49,631 nt of DNA from an uncultured Clostridia bacterium (GTDB lineage: Bacteria > Bacillota > Clostridia > Oscillospirales > Acutalibacteraceae). The notes below the pieces were generated by a model. That model worked only from the letters and a program-made list of their open reading frames with translations, was not told the DNA's origin and searched no databases. How positions within the stretch are numbered: the stretch's first letter is position 1; each line of letters starts with the position of its first letter. Made by a program: the position numbers and the translations under genes. Shown here piece by piece: positions 1 through 8,841 of the stretch. Location: assembly GCA_946186245.1 (NCBI GenBank), contig CAMHMN010000010.1:1-49631 (forward strand), given 5' to 3'.

Positions 1-128
1 GTATGTCCGATAACGCCGATGAATTCGCCCTGTTCAATGGAAATGCTCACGCCGTCCAGCGCGACCTTCTCAAAGGGAGTGCCCTTCCCGTAAACAAAGC
101 GTAAATCGTGTGTTTCTATGATTCCCAT
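1..128 (-). CDS. ecfA2: ECF transporter ATPase EcfA2 (partial, C-terminus outside window)
   Basis: Only the first ~42 codons are present. They read MGIIETHDLRFVYGKGTPFE, then a segment ending at GVIGHT, the start of a Walker A loop, which is the beginning of an ABC ATPase. Its place directly downstream of a complete EcfA1-like ATPase identifies it as the second ATPase of an energy-coupling factor (ECF) vitamin/metal importer. In that complex two different ATPases drive the membrane subunit EcfT, which recruits substrate-binding S components. EcfT is commonly the next gene and would lie left of the window. The start at 126-128 is 15 bp after the ecfA1 stop codon, so the two are very likely co-transcribed. 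Confidence 0.85.
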   Translation of the reverse strand, partial: MGIIETHDLRFVYGKGTPFEKVALDGVSISIEQGEFIGVIGH

Positions 129-143
129 GGCAAAGCCACCTTT

Positions 144-1037
144 CTACATCGCTTGTTTCGCTCTCAGAATGGCTCTGGCGCATTCTTCGGGAGTGAGAAC
201 GTCTTCGGGAATATCGTAGCCCATGGAACGCAGATACTGCGCAAGCTCGGTTGCCTGGGGAACATCCAGATGATGCTCCCGCAAAAGTTCGATATGGCTG
301 AACACCTGATTCGGCTTGCCTTCCATGAGCAGCTTGCCGTCATTGATGATGATCACGCGGTCGGCTTTGGCGGCTTCATCCATGTAATGGGTGATCAGTA
401 CTACCGTGATTCCCAGATTCTTCACAAGACTGTCAATGGCGTCCATGACCTCCTGACGTCCCCTCGGATCGAGCATGGCGGTCGGCTCGTCAAAGACGAT
501 GCACTTGGGACGCATGGCGATGATGCCCGCAATGGCAACGCGCTGCTTCTGTCCGCCCGATAGCTTATGGGGTGCGTGAAGGCGGTATTCGTACATTCCT
601 ACCGCTTTGAGGGCGTCGTCCACCAGCTTGCGCATTTCGGCTGACGGAACGCCGAGATTCTCAGGGCCGAAGGCAACGTCCTCTTCCACGATGGTTGCGA
701 CAAGCTGGTTGTCGGGATTCTGGAATACCATTCCCACCGTGCGACGGATGTCAGTGAGCAGCGCTTCGTCCGCCGTGTCCATTCCGGCGACATACACCTT
801 TCCCCCGCTCGGCAGGAGAATGGCATTCATGTGCTTGGCAATGGTGGATTTGCCGGAACCGTTGTGTCCCAGCAACGCGACGAATTCGCCCCTTCTGATA
901 TCCATCGAAATGCCGTGAAGCACCTCCTTCGGCGGGGTTTCATCCAGGCTTTCGTATTCAAAATATACGTCCTGCACCGAGATCTGCACCTCGGTGCCTT
1001 CGTCGGACGGTTCGTATGCAATGCTGATGTTTTCCAT
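144..1037 (-). CDS. ecfA1: ECF transporter ATPase EcfA1
   Basis: This is a cytoplasmic ABC ATPase of about 297 residues. Visible motifs are Walker A GHNGSGKS (around residues 57-64), the Q-loop VFQNPDNQ, the signature LSGGQ (159-163), Walker [13 protein letters not shown] (179-190) and the H-loop ITH (215-217). The Q-loop and the C-terminal tail fit the ECF/CbiO-type subfamily. I chose the ATG at 1035-1037 because AAAAGGA lies about 7 nt upstream. An in-frame ATG at 1124 lacks a ribosome binding site and would add 29 residues absent from the family. It should pair with EcfA2 and power EcfT plus an unidentified S component, so the substrate cannot be told from this window. Confidence 0.93.
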   Translation of the reverse strand: MENISIAYEPSDEGTEVQISVQDVYFEYESLDETPPKEVLHGISMDIRRGEFVALLGHNGSGKSTIAKHMNAILLPSGGKVYVAGMDTADEALLTDIRRTVGMVFQNPDNQLVATIVEEDVAFGPENLGVPSAEMRKLVDDALKAVGMYEYRLHAPHKLSGGQKQRVAIAGIIAMRPKCIVFDEPTAMLDPRGRQEVMDAIDSLVKNLGITVVLITHYMDEAAKADRVIIINDGKLLMEGKPNQVFSHIELLREHHLDVPQATELAQYLRSMGYDIPEDVLTPEECARAILRAKQAM

Positions 1038-1130
1038 AGTACAATCCTTTTCAGCCGGTTTCGTTTTTCTGTTAGATATGCTCTTCTTTCCGCGCACAGC
1101 GTTCAGAAATGCTTCATGCTTCATGATCCA

Positions 1131-2018
1131 CTATTCAGCAGCTGGCTTGCAAGCACTCCTGCGCCATGAGGCTGTTGCGCCGCAGGGCAAGACAAGACCC
1201 GTTTCGGTGACGGGGAGCCCGATTTCATCAGCGGTAATGATGCCGCCGAACTTCGGCTTCAGAATCGCGCCGTTTAGGTAATTCATCACGGACGGGCTGA
1301 GTCCGGTGGTATAGCTGTTGATGTTGAAAAACAGCGGAGCATCCGTGAGTACCTGCGCACATAATTCCACGAGGGAATAGACCTGCTCTTCCAGCTTCCA
1401 GACCTCGCCGCCGGGACCTCTGCCGTAGCTGGGCGGATCCATGATCACCGCGTCGTAGCGGTTGCCGCGACGGATCTCACGCTGGACGAATTTGATGCAG
1501 TCGTCCACGATCCAGCGCTGCGGCAGCTTGTCAAGCCCCGAAGAAGCCGCGTTTTCCCGCGCCCACTGGGTCATTCCCTTGGAGGCATCCACGTGGCAGA
1601 CGTTGGCTCCCGCAGAAAGGCAGGCAAGCGTCGCGCCGCCTGTGTAGGCGAAGAGATTGAGCACCTTCACAGGACGGTCGGCAGTGCGGATCATTTCCGC
1701 CATGTCATCCCAATTGACCGCCTGCTCCGGAAAGAGTCCCGTGTGCTTGAAGCCCATGGGCTTGATGTTGAAGGTGAGCGATTTATAACGCACCTGCCAG
1801 ACATCGGGTATTTTCTTCATGACCTCCCACTGACCGCCGCCCGACGACGAACGGTGATAGCGTGCATGCGCCTTGCGCCAGAGAGGATTCTTCTTGGGCG
1901 TATTCCAGATGATCTGGGGATCGGGACGGATCAGAATGATGTCGCCCCAGCGTTCCAGCCTTTCGCCGCATGACGCGTCGATCAGCTCATAATCCTTCCA
2001 TTCGGTTGAATATCTCAT
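1131..2018 (-). CDS. Class I SAM-dependent methyltransferase, RlmI/RlmK-like
   Basis: A 295-residue protein with the catalytic domain of the RlmI/RlmK-type rRNA cytosine/guanine methyltransferases (COG1092). The SAM-binding motif I is VLNLFAYTGGAT and motif IV is MDPPSYG; the spacing between them is that of this family. The N-terminal PUA domain found in RlmI is absent, so the RNA target cannot be inferred. There is no strong ribosome binding site before the ATG at 2016-2018. The gene lies between ecfA1 and the phosphohexomutase-like gene on the same strand, with gaps of about 90 bp on each side, and may be read from the upstream ruv promoter. Confidence 0.85.
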   Translation of the reverse strand: MRYSTEWKDYELIDASCGERLERWGDIILIRPDPQIIWNTPKKNPLWRKAHARYHRSSSGGGQWEVMKKIPDVWQVRYKSLTFNIKPMGFKHTGLFPEQAVNWDDMAEMIRTADRPVKVLNLFAYTGGATLACLSAGANVCHVDASKGMTQWARENAASSGLDKLPQRWIVDDCIKFVQREIRRGNRYDAVIMDPPSYGRGPGGEVWKLEEQVYSLVELCAQVLTDAPLFFNINSYTTGLSPSVMNYLNGAILKPKFGGIITADEIGLPVTETGLVLPCGATASWRRSACKPAAE

Positions 2019-2106
2019 TTTTCAATACTGCTTTCTTTTAATTTATTCCCGCTGAGGCAGGCGTCAGCTGATTCACCCTTCACTCAGCGAATTCTTCCGG
2101 GCGCTC

Positions 2107-3546
2107 TCATTCTCCTGCGGCGGACTGTTCGGCCGGCGTGGGTTCGTCGGGTGTCGGGACAGGGCGACGGAATACGGTGGTACCGTCAGGTATGCGGAGA
2201 TTCTTGCGCACGAGGGCTTCTACTTCCTCAATGACTTTGTTGACCTGCTGCGCCTTGATGCCTTCCACAATGATCTCGACCTTATTGACTTCCGGACGGG
2301 TCATCAGTACGCGTCCGTCACCGGAAAGATAGGAACGCTTCACGCGGATTTCTTCCTCCAGATCGGTGGTACGCAGCACCGGAATGAACGCGCCGGAGGG
2401 AATGATGACGGTGGATGCGCTGCGAATCAGCTTGGGGACTTCGGAGGAAAGCTCGCCGATGGTCATTCCCATGCGCTTCATGCAGCTGAGCAGCATGACG
2501 GCGGTCATCAGACCGTCGGGGACATTGGAACGGCGTGGAAATACGATTCCGTTGAAGCGGTCAACCGCCATGATCACTGATTTGTCGGCCTCATATTCCT
2601 CAGCGAGATAGCTGTAGTCGCCGGTGACGGTCTTTGTCTCGGCTCCCATCGACTTGATGTAAGGCGCAAGGGCTATGTGGCAGTTGTCGCTCACCATTAT
2701 GACCGGAGTGGTATCTTCGCTGCTGAAGCCCTTCCCGTAGACCCTGCCGAACACTTCAGCAAGTCTCTCGGATTCCAGCAGCCTGCCGTCGGGCAGGGCA
2801 ACCTTGCAGATTTCGCCGTCGGCACTGAAGGCAAAACCGATGTCGCTCTCGGTATCGCGCACATAATTGATGAGCGCGGAAGGATTTTCGTAAGCGGAAA
2901 CGCCCGGCTTGTCGCTGTCAATGGCAGTGTCCATGACCGAAACATCCGCGCCGAGCTGTTCAAAGACGGTCTTGGCAAAGGGCATGGAGGCTGTTCCTTC
3001 GCAGTCCACCGCAATTCTGATTTTTTCAAACACGGTCAATCCCGCGGCTTCTGTCAGCGTGGACCGGTAGGCAGAAAGCAGGGACGAATCGGCCTTCAGG
3101 ATTTTTCCGAGCTGCTTTGCTGCGCCGGATGATCCGTTGTCGGTCGCATCGTGTATGGACTGCAGCAGCTCGCCGGTTACCTGTCTTCCGTCCTCCCGGT
3201 AAAATTTCAGACCGCTGACATCGCTGTCGAAGCTTCCGCCTGTGATCATGACGCCCATAATCGCCTTGCAGAAACCGGTAAGGGTGGAAACCGCGCCGGA
3301 AGGAACCAGTCCCAGCGTAATCACGTCCGCACCCGATGCGCAGAGAGCAGCGCAGACCGCCGAAGTCATCATATCGGCTGCCGGGCTTGCGTCGTGTCCC
3401 ACAACCACCTTGCAGCGATCGCGGGTAGAGGAGGAATAGCCGCCCAGCTTCGCAAATGCCGCGGAGACGGCATGCTCCGCCTGGTAAATGTCAATTGTCT
3501 CACCGATTATGCCGTAAAAGGCCGATCTGTCATTTTTGATTTTCAT
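2107..3546 (-). CDS. Degenerate alpha-D-phosphohexomutase-like protein (probable pseudoenzyme)
   Basis: The 479-residue chain follows the whole alpha-D-phosphohexomutase (GlmM/ManB) fold. It shows KVVVGHDASP, GVMITGG..GLKFY, IRIAVDCEGTAS, DGLMTAVMLL and GDGRVL. All four functional loops are changed. The catalytic TASHNP serine loop reads TGGSFD (residues ~102-107), with Gly at the Ser position. The metal loop DGDGDR reads SADGEI (~241-246). The sugar-specificity loop GEQSGH reads DRFNG (~329). The phosphate loop RPSGTEP reads RPEVNKV (~417). The reading frame is intact and long, so it is a maintained protein rather than a decayed gene. I infer a non-catalytic role. The ATG at 3544-3546 has AGGGA about 13 nt upstream; a start at 3585 is possible but lacks a site. 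Confidence 0.8.
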   Translation of the reverse strand: MKIKNDRSAFYGIIGETIDIYQAEHAVSAAFAKLGGYSSSTRDRCKVVVGHDASPAADMMTSAVCAALCASGADVITLGLVPSGAVSTLTGFCKAIMGVMITGGSFDSDVSGLKFYREDGRQVTGELLQSIHDATDNGSSGAAKQLGKILKADSSLLSAYRSTLTEAAGLTVFEKIRIAVDCEGTASMPFAKTVFEQLGADVSVMDTAIDSDKPGVSAYENPSALINYVRDTESDIGFAFSADGEICKVALPDGRLLESERLAEVFGRVYGKGFSSEDTTPVIMVSDNCHIALAPYIKSMGAETKTVTGDYSYLAEEYEADKSVIMAVDRFNGIVFPRRSNVPDGLMTAVMLLSCMKRMGMTIGELSSEVPKLIRSASTVIIPSGAFIPVLRTTDLEEEIRVKRSYLSGDGRVLMTRPEVNKVEIIVEGIKAQQVNKVIEEVEALVRKNLRIPDGTTVFRRPVPTPDEPTPAEQSAAGE

Positions 3547-3597
3547 TTTGTATATACATTCCCTTCGAATATTGAAAGCATTCAATCTATAAAATTT

Positions 3598-4743
3598 TCA
3601 GTCAAAAAGAGTCTGCTGCTCGGGAATTCCCACCTGTTCCGGCGGAGTCATTCCCAAGTGGAGATAGGCGGCGCGGGTAACGCAGCGTCCACGGGGAGTA
3701 CGGGCCAGGAAGCCGATCTGCATAAGGTACGGCTCGTAAACGTCCTCGATGGTAACCGCTTCTTCGCCGATGGCTGCGGCAATGGTTTCTAATCCCACCG
3801 GGCCGCCGCCGTAGAATTTGATGATGCCGGTCAGAAGAAGGCGGTCGATCTTGTCCAGCCCCAGTTCGTCGATTTCCTGCCGGTCGAGTGCCATGCGCGC
3901 CACATCGCAGGTAATGACACCGTTCCCTATCACCTGCGCAAAGTCACGCACTCTTCTCAGAAGGCGGTTGGCGATACGCGGCGTTCCCCTGGAACGGGAA
4001 GCCAATTCCAGAGCCCCTTCGCGGTCGATGGCAATGCCGAGAATGCCCGCGGAGCGTTCCACGATATCCGCCAGCTGTTCGGTGGAATACAGTTCCAGCC
4101 GCAGCACCACGCCGAATCGGTCGCGCAGGGGCGCGGAAAGCTGCCCGGCGCGGGTGGTGGCACCCACCAGGGTGAATTTCGGCAGCGGCAGGTGGTAGCT
4201 CATGGCTCCCTGTCCCTTGCCCGTGATGATGTCAATGGCAAAATCCTCCATCGCGGGGTAGAGAATTTCCTCCACCGTACGGGAAAGACGGTGAATTTCG
4301 TCGATGAAAAGCACGTCCCCCGGATTGAGAGAGCTGAGCAGCGCGGCGAGGTCGCCTGGGCGTTCAATAGCGGGACCGGAGGTGATGCGCAGACCTACCC
4401 CCATTTCATGCGCAATGATGCCGGCGAGGGTGGTCTTTCCCAGACCCGGAGGGCCGTAGAGCAGGCAGTGGTCAAGGCATTCCCGGCGGGCAAGCGCCGC
4501 ACTGATGTAGACCGAGAGATTCTGCTTGACGGTGTCCTGGCCGATGTAGGAGTCTAGTGTCTGAGGGCGGAGAGGGTTTTCGGTATCCGCGTCCTCTGGG
4601 TTGTATTCCGGCGCGACTATACGGTTCTCAAAATCCGTGTCGTCAGAATCGGTATACTCCATTGCCATATCTTCAAACGATACGGATTTGATTTCACTGT
4701 CGGAATGGTTGTGATTGTGGTTGTTTTTTTTCATATTTATCAT
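3598..4743 (-). CDS. ruvB: Holliday junction branch migration helicase RuvB
   Basis: AAA+ motor of the RuvAB complex, which moves Holliday junctions during recombinational repair. Motifs: Walker [10 protein letters not shown], Walker B LFIDEIHR, sensor 1 GATTRAG followed by LRDRFG, and a C-terminal winged-helix region. The typical RuvB start [12 protein letters not shown] appears only at residue ~58. The preceding ~57 residues are a polar extension beginning [11 protein letters not shown] and rich in Asp/Glu, longer than usual. Start choice between 4743 and an ATG at 4734 is open: GGA lies close to both. It follows ruvA after a 63-bp gap that holds a TATTCATTATTCGTTATTC pyrimidine-rich stretch. 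Confidence 0.97.
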   Translation of the reverse strand: MINMKKNNHNHNHSDSEIKSVSFEDMAMEYTDSDDTDFENRIVAPEYNPEDADTENPLRPQTLDSYIGQDTVKQNLSVYISAALARRECLDHCLLYGPPGLGKTTLAGIIAHEMGVGLRITSGPAIERPGDLAALLSSLNPGDVLFIDEIHRLSRTVEEILYPAMEDFAIDIITGKGQGAMSYHLPLPKFTLVGATTRAGQLSAPLRDRFGVVLRLELYSTEQLADIVERSAGILGIAIDREGALELASRSRGTPRIANRLLRRVRDFAQVIGNGVITCDVARMALDRQEIDELGLDKIDRLLLTGIIKFYGGGPVGLETIAAAIGEEAVTIEDVYEPYLMQIGFLARTPRGRCVTRAAYLHLGMTPPEQVGIPEQQTLFD

Positions 4744-4806
4744 TCCAGCGCTTTTTCTCCAGGCGCTCCTTTTCTATTCATTATTCGTTATTCTCTTAGC
4801 GAGCGC

Positions 4807-5412
4807 TTATAATCCTTTGGCCATTTCGATGAGGGCAAGCCGGATGATTTCTTCCGTGGGGAGGGTCGCATCCAGCCTGGCCACCAGCTTGGATGCTTCG
4901 GAAGACTGGCAGCCCAGCACCATCAGGGCATTGATGGCGGCAGCCGCGTTGTTGGAAGCGGATCCCGCGCCGGTCTGCGCGGCTTTGGAAAGGTCCGCGG
5001 GCGCGCCCATGCTCTTGAACTTGTCCTTCAGTTCCAGCACAACGCGCTGGGCAATTTTGGGACCCACGCCATTCGCACGGGTGATCGCCTTATAATCGCC
5101 GGAGCCAACGGCGAGCGCAACATCCTCCGGCGAGAGGGTGGACAGAATGGAGATGGCCGCTTTTGGACCGATGCCCGACACCGAAATGAGCATCCTGAAA
5201 CAACTCAGCTCGGTTTTCTCGGAAAAGCCGAATAGGGTGATGGCATTCTCGGTGACGCTCATGTAGGTGTACAGCGTCACGGTGGAACCCTGCTGCGGAA
5301 GGCGGGTCACCGTCGACATGGAAGTAAAGCACTGAAAGCCCACTCCGCCGCATTCAATTACGACGAATCCCGGTTCGGCGGCCACGTATTTGCCTGTCAG
5401 ACTGTAAATCAT
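4807..5412 (-). CDS. ruvA: Holliday junction DNA helicase subunit RuvA
   Basis: 201 residues, the normal RuvA length. It starts MIYSLTGKY, has the OB-fold domain I, then the two helix-hairpin-helix segments (VSGIGPKAAISIL and ANGVGPKIAQRVVLELK), and ends in the small domain III that contacts RuvB. RuvA tetramers bind the four-way junction and load RuvB. Its GAGGAA ribosome binding site overlaps the ruvC stop codon, 11 bp apart, so ruvC and ruvA are translationally linked. Confidence 0.97.
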   Translation of the reverse strand: MIYSLTGKYVAAEPGFVVIECGGVGFQCFTSMSTVTRLPQQGSTVTLYTYMSVTENAITLFGFSEKTELSCFRMLISVSGIGPKAAISILSTLSPEDVALAVGSGDYKAITRANGVGPKIAQRVVLELKDKFKSMGAPADLSKAAQTGAGSASNNAAAAINALMVLGCQSSEASKLVARLDATLPTEEIIRLALIEMAKGL

Positions 5413-5423
5413 GCGGTCATTCC

Positions 5424-5936
5424 TCAGTTCTTCTGATAGTGATAGGTCTTGGACAGACGGCGCTTCACCGTACAGTTCTGCCCGTGACAGATGGCAATCG
5501 CCAGTGCGTCGGCGGTGTCATCCGGCTTGGGGATTTCCTTCAGGCAAAGCAGACGGCGGGTCATTTCCTGCATCTGGGGTTTGAGTGCCTGTCCGTAGCC
5601 AGTGACCGCCTGCTTGACCTGCAGAGGTGTGTATTCAAAAATCGGAACGCCCTTGATCTTTGCCGCCAGCAGGATCACCCCGCGCGCTTCCGCCACGCCG
5701 ATGACCGTCTTGGCGTTGTTGGTATAATACAGGCGCTCAATGGCGATGGCATCGGGCTTGCGCTTGTCGATCAGCTCCAGCGTGCGCTTGAAGATGATTT
5801 CCAGCCGCGACTCAAAAGGCATTTCCGCCTTGGTGGTAATGGAGCCGTATTCCACCGGCACAAAGTGCGGAGGCGTGTATCTGACGAACCCGAAGCCGAC
5901 AAGCGCATATCCGGGGTCGATTCCCATGATGATCAT
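5424..5936 (-). CDS. ruvC: Holliday junction resolvase RuvC
   Basis: Endonuclease that cuts Holliday junctions in concert with RuvAB. The N-terminal MGIDPGYALVGFG carries the first catalytic Asp, AIERLYY the Glu, and PDDTADALAIA the C-terminal acidic pair, so the DEDD-type site is complete. The ATG at 5934-5936 has GAGGGA 7 nt upstream and is preferred over an in-frame ATG at 5975, which would add 13 residues before the beta strand. It is the first gene of ruvC-ruvA-ruvB and has its own promoter just upstream (5979-6007). Confidence 0.96.
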   Translation of the reverse strand: MIIMGIDPGYALVGFGFVRYTPPHFVPVEYGSITTKAEMPFESRLEIIFKRTLELIDKRKPDAIAIERLYYTNNAKTVIGVAEARGVILLAAKIKGVPIFEYTPLQVKQAVTGYGQALKPQMQEMTRRLLCLKEIPKPDDTADALAIAICHGQNCTVKRRLSKTYHYQKN

Positions 5937-5978
5937 GATTGGTTCCCTCTTTGCATTAAGAATTCTATAATTCATATT

Positions 5979-6007
5979 ATTATAACACAGACAAAGGGGT
6001 AATTCAA
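5979..6007 (-). promoter_or_regulatory. Promoter of the ruvCAB run
   Basis: On the minus strand TTGAAT, a 17-bp spacer and TATAAT, with an extended -10 (TGTGTTATAAT). It sits about 45 bp upstream of the ruvC start. Confidence 0.7.
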
Positions 6008-6066
6008 TATATTTTTATCAAATTAATGAGGCAAATGAAAAATTCAGCGAGTATAGAAGGGGAAAA

Positions 6067-6179
6067 GTGAAGTGTGAAATATCGCAGATCAAAGGAACAG
6101 AAAGGATTAATCCGCCCGGCATAAAGAATAATGCCGGAAACGCAGCCATTCCTTCGTCACTTCGCATTTCACACTTCAC
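6067..6179. repeat. Nested inverted repeat, possible MITE-like remnant
   Basis: Perfect 14-bp arms GTGAAGTGTGAAAT (6067-6080) and ATTTCACACTTCAC (6166-6179) enclose a second dyad, CCGGCAT (6116-6122) and ATGCCGG (6131-6137). It fills the gap between the cysteine desulfurase stop and the ruv promoter. There is no U-run on either strand, so it is not an ordinary terminator. Confidence 0.6.
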
Positions 6180-6197
6180 ATGAACAACGCTTGGTAT

Positions 6198-7361
6198 TTA
6201 ATTGCATTGGTCCAGACCGCGCGCATTGGTTATTTCCTTAACCGCCTGTACGAACGTGTCGATTTCCTCCGTGGAGGTGAACACCGAGGGACAGATTCGG
6301 ACGGTGCCGCCGGACTGCGTCCCCATCGCCCGGTGAGCTTCCCCGGCACAGTGAAGTCCCGCGCGCACGGCGATCTCACGTTCTCCCAGAAGCCTTCCGG
6401 CTTCGTCGGAGGGAATGTCTCCGATATTGAAGGACAGCAGCGGAACGTGGCTTTCGCAATCGGGACGCGCCGTGTACAGCCTGCATTCCGGGATGGAAGC
6501 AAGCGCGTCGTAGGCGCGGCAGACCAGGCTCATTTCGTGAGCTTCCAGACGTTCCCTTCCTACCGAGGCGATGAAATTCAATCCCACGTCCAGAGCCGCA
6601 ATCGCCGGAACGTTCATCGTCCCGCTTTCAAAGCGGTCGGGAAGGAATTCCGGCTGGATATTCACACCCGAAAGGCTTCCCGTGCCGCCTTCGATGACGG
6701 TGGACAGCTTCCGGTCGCAGTGGATGATGAGCAATCCCAGTCCCATGATTCCGTAGAGTCCCTTGTGCGCCGGCATACAGAGGAAATCCGCTTCCAGCGT
6801 GCTGAGATCAAGCTCCGCCGTTCCGGCACTCTGCGCACAGTCAATTCCGAAGAGGATGCCGTTGCGGTGGGCAAGCTGTCCTATTTCACGTATCGGCAGC
6901 TTGATGCCGAATACGTTGGAGGCGTGCGTGCAGAAGATCAGCCTGGTATTCACCCGCAATTTCCTTCGGAATTCCGCAAGTGTTGCCTCCGGGTCACATT
7001 CATGCACATGGGCGATGCTGAATTGAACACCCTTCTTGGTCAGCTGCATGATCGGGCGCGTGACAGCGTTGTGTTCCAGGTCAGAAATAACGACGTGATC
7101 TCCTGCCGACAGCACACCCTTCAGGACATAATTGACGGAATGTGTGCAGGACGGGGTGAAGATCACGTTTTCGGGAGCCTTTGCCCCGAAGAATGCCGCC
7201 GCACGGCAGCGACATTGATAGACGGTTTCTGAGGAAAGCTCCGCCATGCGGTAGCTTCCACGCCCGGGATTGGCTCCCCGTGAGGAAAGCACTTCGGCAA
7301 TGGCAGCCGCCGTGCCCCTCGGCTTCGGCCACGTCGTCGCGGCATTGTCAAGATATATCAT
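6198..7361 (-). CDS. Cysteine desulfurase family protein (PLP, class V aminotransferase)
   Basis: 387 residues. MIYLDNAATTWPKP is the family start. FGIDCAQSAG is the PLP-ring-binding Asp region, MPAHKGLYG carries the Schiff-base lysine, and RAGLHCAGEAHR the catalytic cysteine on its loop. The enzyme removes sulfur (or selenium) from cysteine (selenocysteine) and holds it as a persulfide. It matches the stand-alone NifS/CsdB-like group rather than an ISC or SUF operon member, since no scaffold gene is near. The neighbour upstream is a DUF3343 protein, a putative Se/S carrier often found with this subfamily. GGGGTG about 11 nt upstream supports the ATG start. Confidence 0.9.
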   Translation of the reverse strand: MIYLDNAATTWPKPRGTAAAIAEVLSSRGANPGRGSYRMAELSSETVYQCRCRAAAFFGAKAPENVIFTPSCTHSVNYVLKGVLSAGDHVVISDLEHNAVTRPIMQLTKKGVQFSIAHVHECDPEATLAEFRRKLRVNTRLIFCTHASNVFGIKLPIREIGQLAHRNGILFGIDCAQSAGTAELDLSTLEADFLCMPAHKGLYGIMGLGLLIIHCDRKLSTVIEGGTGSLSGVNIQPEFLPDRFESGTMNVPAIAALDVGLNFIASVGRERLEAHEMSLVCRAYDALASIPECRLYTARPDCESHVPLLSFNIGDIPSDEAGRLLGEREIAVRAGLHCAGEAHRAMGTQSGGTVRICPSVFTSTEEIDTFVQAVKEITNARGLDQCN

Positions 7362-7417
7362 TTATTCATATACACCCCTTCTACCTCCTACCTTCAACCT
7401 ACTGCCTCCCGGCGTGT

Positions 7418-7633
7418 TTACGGCAGCACCATGATGCCGGAGCTGCGGAGAATTTTTTCGGCTGTCCAGAGGTGTCCGGCGTCAATGGTAACGGCATAAA
7501 GGCAGCCGTATTTCCCGTCGGAATCGGAAATCTTGCGGAGTGCGCAGGTGATTCCGTTTTTTCTGAGCAGTTCGCATCCTCGCATGGCAAGGGTGTAGGA
7601 GCCGATTTTGATGGATGATTTTTGTCCGTTCAA
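7418..7633 (-). CDS. DUF3343 family protein, putative sulfur/selenium carrier
   Basis: 71 residues beginning from TTG. GGAAG lies 9 nt upstream, and no ATG or GTG is available in frame near it. The pattern fits DUF3343: a short alpha/beta protein with SYTLAMRGCELLRKNGI near the start, one Cys after the basic strand (KYGCLYAV) and a final AEKILRSSGI helix. Family members are annotated as putative Se/S carriers and are often adjacent to a class V desulfurase, as here (57 bp downstream). The acceptor of the sulfur or selenium is not visible in the window, and a selenium role is inference only. Confidence 0.75.
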   Translation of the reverse strand: MNGQKSSIKIGSYTLAMRGCELLRKNGITCALRKISDSDGKYGCLYAVTIDAGHLWTAEKILRSSGIMVLP

Positions 7634-7662
7634 TGTGATTCACTTCCTTGTATTTTGATAGC

Positions 7663-7719
7663 AAAAGAAAAAGCCGGTCGGCGATTATGCTCTTTCACAT
7701 AATATGCCCTTGACCGGCT
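7663..7719 (-). terminator. Rho-independent terminator after ispF
   Basis: Read on the minus strand, AGCCGGTC pairs with GACCGGCT (7712-7719 with 7672-7679). An inner ATTATG/CATAAT stem lies between them, and a TTTTCTTTT tail follows. Confidence 0.85.
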
Positions 7720-7758
7720 GTGTGTTATATTGAATTTTGAATTCTGTAACAGATTCCG

Positions 7759-8235
7759 TCACACCAGAAGCGCAACGGCGTGAGCCGCCATTCCTTCGCC
7801 GCTGCCTGTGAAGCCGAGTTTTTCCTCCGTGGTTGCCTTGACGCTGACCTGTGAAACGTCCACACCGCACGCCTTGGCGATATTCCCCCGCATGGCGGTG
7901 ATATGCGGCGCCAGCTTAGGCGCCTGCGCCAGCACGGTGGAATCGATATTGGCGATTTCATATCCCGACTGCCGTACAACGCGACAGACTTCGGCAAGCA
8001 GCACCATGCTGTCCGCTCCCAGAAAGCGGTCGTCATTGTCGGGGAAAAGATGGCCGATATCGCCCAGCGCCGCCGCGCCCAGCAGTGCATCCGAAATGGC
8101 GTGCGCCAGCACATCCGCGTCCGAATGCCCGAGAAGCCCTTTCTCATAGGGAATGTCCACTCCGCCGAGAATCAGCTTTCTGCCTTCCACCAGCCTGTGA
8201 ACGTCGTATCCGTGTCCGATTCTTGGAATATTCAT
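7759..8235 (-). CDS. ispF: 2-C-methyl-D-erythritol 2,4-cyclodiphosphate synthase IspF
   Basis: MEP-pathway enzyme of isoprenoid synthesis. It closes CDP-methylerythritol 2-phosphate to the cyclodiphosphate with loss of CMP. GHGYDVH and [11 protein letters not shown] provide the zinc ligands; [20 protein letters not shown] and [12 protein letters not shown] are further family blocks. Length 158 residues is normal for the trimeric enzyme. The ATG at 8233-8235 has GGAGG 9 nt upstream and starts one base after the stop of the preceding gene. IspD, a frequent partner, is not in the window. Confidence 0.96.
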   Translation of the reverse strand: MNIPRIGHGYDVHRLVEGRKLILGGVDIPYEKGLLGHSDADVLAHAISDALLGAAALGDIGHLFPDNDDRFLGADSMVLLAEVCRVVRQSGYEIANIDSTVLAQAPKLAPHITAMRGNIAKACGVDVSQVSVKATTEEKLGFTGSGEGMAAHAVALLV

Positions 8236-8236
8236 T

Positions 8237-8818
8237 TCACTGATCCTCCGGCTCAAAGCCGATATTTTCTACATAATCCCTGACCATATGACGGTATCTG
8301 TGATAAATTGCCTCGCCGACCTGAATCAGATCCTCGCTTTCCTCGTCGCCGCAGAGCATGGCAAAGGCCTGTGCCACACGGCGTTTCGGGTCGCCGTCAC
8401 GGCGGTAGGCAAGATAATAGAAGGTCAGTGAACCGGTGGCGCTCATGTCGTCATAGAGCTTGGGATCTTCCTTCTTGAGGGTATCGTAGAATACATTGAG
8501 CGCGGTGCCTTCCAGCGCCTTGCCGGGGATATACTGTTCCATGCCGATAATGATGGAAAAGACCATCAGCATGCTCCGGTTGAGCAGCATGGGGTCATAA
8601 TCGTCCGACAGATAGAACATCCCGGCATTCAGGTCGGGCATGCTGCGGTCAATCTCCATGACCAGCGAAGCGCCGAGCTGCATGGCGCGCCGAATGTTGC
8701 GGCTGCCCTTCTTTTCGTTGATCAGTTTGACGTATTCACTGTCCTCCGGCGGTTGATTCGCGTTGCTGTCGCCGCTGAATATCTTTACGTCTCTGTCGTC
8801 GTTGTATTCGGTCGTCAT
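8237..8818 (-). CDS. Unrecognised conserved-looking protein (193 aa)
   Basis: I do not recognise a family. The protein starts [12 protein letters not shown] behind an optimal AGGAGG with 7-nt spacing (ATG at 8816-8818). The first ~35 residues are polar and likely disordered. The rest is predicted mostly helical, with no signal peptide or clear membrane segment, although [16 protein letters not shown] is a hydrophobic helix. Acidic patches occur near the end (CGDEESEDL). It lies 1 bp from ispF and 23 bp from the PHP gene, so these three form one operon. Cytoplasmic function is likely but unknown. Confidence 0.8.
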   Translation of the reverse strand: MTTEYNDDRDVKIFSGDSNANQPPEDSEYVKLINEKKGSRNIRRAMQLGASLVMEIDRSMPDLNAGMFYLSDDYDPMLLNRSMLMVFSIIIGMEQYIPGKALEGTALNVFYDTLKKEDPKLYDDMSATGSLTFYYLAYRRDGDPKRRVAQAFAMLCGDEESEDLIQVGEAIYHRYRHMVRDYVENIGFEPEDQ

Positions 8819-8841
8819 TGTATTTCCTCCTCTGAATATGA

